NCBI GenBank assembly: GCA_000785145.2
Contig: JSZA02000022.1
Location: forward strand, 1 to 64,000
DNA length: 64,000 bases
Origin: Candidatus Thiomargarita nelsonii
Lineage (GTDB): Bacteria > Pseudomonadota > Gammaproteobacteria > Beggiatoales > Beggiatoaceae
Direction: 5' to 3'
Translations under genes and position numbers: made by a program
In this document: one piece after another, positions 61,244-64,000 of the stretch
Position numbering within the stretch: position 1 is the stretch's first letter
Layout: every line of letters begins with the position of its first letter
The notes under the pieces: model-generated
Database searches by the model: none
Seen by the model: the letters and a program-made list of their open reading frames with translations, nothing else
Told to the model about the DNA's origin: nothing

Positions 61244-61843
61244 ATATCTAACTAAAAGCCTAACAAATGAGTTATCAACACAGAAGTCTTTTGTATTGGA
61301 ACTGATGAATACGAGAGGGCAAGAGAATTCACTTGAGTGTAATTGCTGTGCTAATTCTAAATATTCTTCTACAATAATGCAATCCTTTATTTGTCCGCCT
61401 TTGCGTGCTGGTGCTTTCTGAAAAACGACTCTATCTAGTGCCCGCAATTTCAGGTTATCTTGATTATTCAGTATGATACAATTGTCCAATATGAACTGTG
61501 CTATGTTTCTTAGAATCGTTGGCAAGCTGGAAGGATGAAATTGATACATCGTACCAACAGCTAATTCGACAGAATTGCAAGCGGTGTGAAAATTCTCTAC
61601 CGAGTCTTGGAGATCAGAAAGAAATTTAACCCGTTCAAATTCAGTGTATTGAACAATAGTTTTGAATTCACTGGGTACAATAGAAGCCGCAACTAGCGTA
61701 CACAATTTGGCTTTTATCGCGTTGTTCACTTTGATAACCGCGTTCAATTCCGAGGCTCGGAGTCTGTTTGGCATTCTAATGATATCAAGGATGGCACAAG
61801 TATCTAAAAGCAAAACCGGCTTCTGATTGCAGAATAAAATCAC
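61205..61843 (-). CDS. PIN-like domain protein with a repeat-derived C-terminus
   Basis: A 212-aa protein starting at GTG 61843. LLLDTCAILDIIR near the N-terminus, the acidic KDCIIVEEYLELA and VFISSNTKDF are the expected PIN-fold acidic sites, so it is probably a metal-dependent RNase. The last residues (CRVPLYPPYKKA) are encoded by an inserted MITE, replacing the natural end. It overlaps the upstream small gene by 59 nt, as loosely coupled toxin-antitoxin pairs sometimes do. Confidence 0.65.
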   Translation of the reverse strand: MILFCNQKPVLLLDTCAILDIIRMPNRLRASELNAVIKVNNAIKAKLCTLVAASIVPSEFKTIVQYTEFERVKFLSDLQDSVENFHTACNSVELAVGTMYQFHPSSLPTILRNIAQFILDNCIILNNQDNLKLRALDRVVFQKAPARKGGQIKDCIIVEEYLELAQQLHSSEFSCPLVFISSNTKDFCVDNSFVRLLVRYCRVPLYPPYKKA

Positions 61844-62003
61844 CCACAGAGGTTGATTTTAAAGTGATCACCAATTCACAGAAAGCTTGTTTTAACACAT
61901 TATCAACAAAACCCTCTAACCATGTATGATTTGATGACAATGTGATCGGCATTTGTGAACCTGCCAAAGTCTCCAATGATTTTATAACAGTTTTATTTTC
62001 CAT
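61785..62003 (-). CDS. Small partner of the PIN-like gene, possible antitoxin
   Basis: A 72-aa protein (MENKTVIKSLETLAGSQMPI onward). No DNA-binding fold recognised. Its reading frame runs 59 nt into the next gene in another frame, which is long for a natural overlap, so its end may be frameshifted. Position before a PIN gene is the only hint of function. Confidence 0.5.
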   Translation of the reverse strand: MENKTVIKSLETLAGSQMPITLSSNHTWLEGFVDNVLKQAFCELVITLKSTSVGDFILQSEAGFAFRYLCHP

Positions 62004-62392
62004 TGATTGACTCCATAATGAGAAAAACTGGCTTAGATATTGATTATTGTTGTTTCCTCGTTGAATGATTTATTATAGCATATTATTTTTTTATACCAGC
62101 TTAAAAATCCTATTTTTTAAAAAAATAAAATAGGATTTTTTCAGGACTATTAGTGCAGGAAATTGCCACAAAAAACCTTGTCCCGTAGGGACATTACTGT
62201 TTACTCGGATGACAGTAAGATTTGCATGGAACTTGTTGAGTAATACAATGAACGCCTCCTCCCCCTTTTGCCAATATTTGACCGCTCACGCCTACCACTT
62301 TTCGTTCTACGTGTTATTATCAATTTCTCCAGTATAATATAGTCCAAAGCTAAAGCTTTGGACTCCAAAATAACCGAACAAAATATTTTCCC
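62004..62392. other. Intergenic region with two palindromes
   Basis: Holds an AATCCTATTTTTT hairpin with a small internal duplication (62106-62140) and a GTCCAAAGCTAAAGC palindrome (62342-62363) just upstream of the ATPase gene. The middle (62150-62330) shows no gene. Confidence 0.55.
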
Positions 62393-63970
62393 ATGTTGAC
62401 TCGCATTCACATAAAAAACTTCAAGCGATTTAATGAGATTGAATTTGAGCTAGGCAAAACCGTCGTTTTGATAGGTCCCAACAATTCAGGTAAAACGACA
62501 GCCCTACAAGCCTTAGCACTGTGGGAAATTGGTTTAAAGCGCTGCCAGACTCAAAAAGCTGTTACCATCAATCGCCGTGATCTTATCGCAACGCCCGTAC
62601 CAAGTGCCAATTTGCTCTGGCATGATTTAGCGGGGCAGCCGCCCATTGAGATTACCGTTGAAGCCACTATAAATGGAAAAAATTGCTTATGTGGCATTGA
62701 ATTTGATTATGCTAATGAAGAATCTTTTTATTGTCGCCCAACCCAAGCGCCCATTCCCCCAGAAGCGGCAAATATGCGTGTTGCGTTTTTGCCACCCATG
62801 TCAGGCTTAGCAGCCATTGAGCCAAAATGGGAGCCGGGGCGGATTCACGTACTTATCGGCGAAGGGCAAACCGCCCAAGTCTTGCGGAATTTATGTTATC
62901 ATATTGAACAATATGACCCCTCAAAGTGGCTCAGCTTAAAGGAAAATATCAAAAAACTGTTTGGCGTGACATTGCTATCGCCTACCTATATTCGAGAGCG
63001 CGGCGAAATCACAATGGCTTATCAAGATTTGGGCGGATTGAAACTTGATCTGTCCTCATCGGGGCGCGGACTTCAACAAACCCTTTTACTTTTAGCCCAT
63101 CTCTACGCTAATCCCGATACGGTATTGCTACTGGATGAGCCCGATGCCCATTTAGAAATTTTACGTCAAAGACAAATTTATCAACTATTGACAGAAACGG
63201 CACAAACGCAAGGAGCGCAAATCATTGCCGCCAGCCATTCCCAAGTGGTATTAAATGAAGCCGCAGATCGAGACATTGTCATCGCCTTTGTTGGCAAGCC
63301 ACACCGTATTGATGGGCGCGTGACTCAGGTTATAAAATCCTTGACTGATTTAGGTTTTGACCAATATTATCAAGCTGAACAAACCGGCTGGGTATTGTAC
63401 CTTGAAGGATCGTCCGATTTAGCCATTTTGCAAACTTTCGCCAACACGCTAGAACACCCGGCGGCACAACTCCTTGAGCGCCCATTTAGACACTATGTTT
63501 ATTTACCACAACGTGCTCGTGATCACTTTTTTGGCTTACGCGAGGCTAAACCCGATTTAGTTGGCATAGCCATTTTTGACAGGTTAACTAAGATATTACA
63601 AAAAAATTCGCCATTGACAGAAATGATGTGGCAACGCCGCGAAATTGAAAACTATTTATGCCAAGAAAATGTATTATTGACTTATGCGCGTGACAATGAG
63701 CAAATAATGCACGAGACAATCGCAGAAATAGCAATGGCACTCAAAACGCTTGGCAAACCCGAGCCGTGGTCCGCCGATATTAAAGCCAGTGATGATTTTT
63801 TAAATCCGCTGTTTAATCGGTATTTTGAAAAGCTTGGATTACAAAATTTTATGTATAAAACTAACTATCACGTTTTAGCGAGATTAGTCCCCAAAGAAAA
63901 AATTGCTCCTGAGATTATTGAAAAATTAGATAGCATCGTCGCTGTGGCAGAAACGGCGACACCACGTTAA
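62393..63970 (+). CDS. OLD-like AAA ATPase with a degenerate TOPRIM region
   Basis: A 525-aa SMC-like ATPase of the AAA_15/OLD type. Walker A is IGPNNSGKTTALQA (28-36), the signature is LSSSGRGLQQTLLLLAHL, Walker B is TVLLLDEPDAHLE, and the switch is AASHSQVVL. The C-terminal part starts like an OLD TOPRIM (WVLYLEGSSDLAIL) but the second acidic motif reads AIFDRLTK, not the usual DxD. OLD-family proteins act in DNA repair or phage defence; the nuclease activity may be altered here. No Gabija-type helicase partner is seen before the window ends. Confidence 0.8.
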   Translation: MLTRIHIKNFKRFNEIEFELGKTVVLIGPNNSGKTTALQALALWEIGLKRCQTQKAVTINRRDLIATPVPSANLLWHDLAGQPPIEITVEATINGKNCLCGIEFDYANEESFYCRPTQAPIPPEAANMRVAFLPPMSGLAAIEPKWEPGRIHVLIGEGQTAQVLRNLCYHIEQYDPSKWLSLKENIKKLFGVTLLSPTYIRERGEITMAYQDLGGLKLDLSSSGRGLQQTLLLLAHLYANPDTVLLLDEPDAHLEILRQRQIYQLLTETAQTQGAQIIAASHSQVVLNEAADRDIVIAFVGKPHRIDGRVTQVIKSLTDLGFDQYYQAEQTGWVLYLEGSSDLAILQTFANTLEHPAAQLLERPFRHYVYLPQRARDHFFGLREAKPDLVGIAIFDRLTKILQKNSPLTEMMWQRREIENYLCQENVLLTYARDNEQIMHETIAEIAMALKTLGKPEPWSADIKASDDFLNPLFNRYFEKLGLQNFMYKTNYHVLARLVPKEKIAPEIIEKLDSIVAVAETATPR

Positions 63971-64000
63971 CAAAAAGTGCAGGGTACGCCTTGCAGTCCA

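Overview
The window reads as one chromosomal segment of an AT-rich gammaproteobacterium. The ordinary genes (ispH, ychF, purB, prlC, hemN, fadL-type porin, modABC) are gammaproteobacterial in type. The very dense load of palindromic repeats, MITE-like elements, decayed gene copies and Uma2/Rpn/PIN-type genes resembles large filamentous sulfur bacteria (Thiotrichaceae such as Beggiatoa or Thiomargarita). That placement is inference. No rRNA, tRNA, CRISPR array or complete insertion sequence was found.

Layout. 0-6.2 kb: a PLP aminotransferase, a 168-bp tandem palindrome array, a periplasmic cyclophilin, a membrane-anchored lipase-like hydrolase and an Rpn/PD-(D/E)XK gene. 6.5-27.6 kb, all on the minus strand: a long cluster containing a Zn-ribbon/propeller-like protein, a vWA membrane protein, a small membrane protein, a 1056-aa tubulin/FtsZ-like GTPase, a 968-aa Zn-ribbon plus Hsp70/actin-like ATPase, several proteins of unknown family, a family of tandem coiled-coil membrane proteins (one intact, one broken by an amber codon and a MITE, one reduced to a scar, one diverged) and a transglutaminase-like membrane protein. 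27.7-40.8 kb: mostly housekeeping and transport genes (phytase-like lipoprotein, BASS transporter, UbiA prenyltransferase, modAB, ROK kinase, modC, a PIN toxin-antitoxin pair, lutA-like, ispH, purB, a broken garR). 41.7-51.2 kb: 3D-domain protein, hemN, FadL-type porin, prlC, a PPC-repeat secreted protein, a 48-aa peptide with its own promoter and terminator, and ychF. 51.2-59.4 kb, plus strand: a second unusual module (frameshifted exported protein, a 1008-aa membrane GTPase with Trp-rich repeats, two tandem paralogous membrane proteins), flanked by 165-bp direct repeats of the ychF 3' end. 59.5-64 kb: a PD-(D/E)XK-like gene, repeats, a PIN pair and an OLD-like ATPase.

The most interesting content is the tubulin-like, Hsp70-like, vWA and Zn-ribbon cluster together with the separate GTPase module. 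From memory, Makarova and Koonin (2010) described FtsZ-like families linked to a vWA protein and a distinct GTPase and proposed a membrane-remodelling role. This locus adds an actin/Hsp70-like ATPase, periplasmic lipase-like and transglutaminase-like enzymes, and a family of coiled-coil proteins. Four or five of these membrane proteins end just after, or carry just after, the transmembrane helix a short acidic-aromatic cytosolic motif (DDEDYLD-like), which could be a common docking tag.

The genome is visibly being rearranged. Accessory cassettes are flanked by duplicated edges of neighbouring genes at three places (ychF, a lutA-like gene, and the leader of a lipoprotein gene). Several genes carry in-frame stops, frameshifts or repeat-derived ends.
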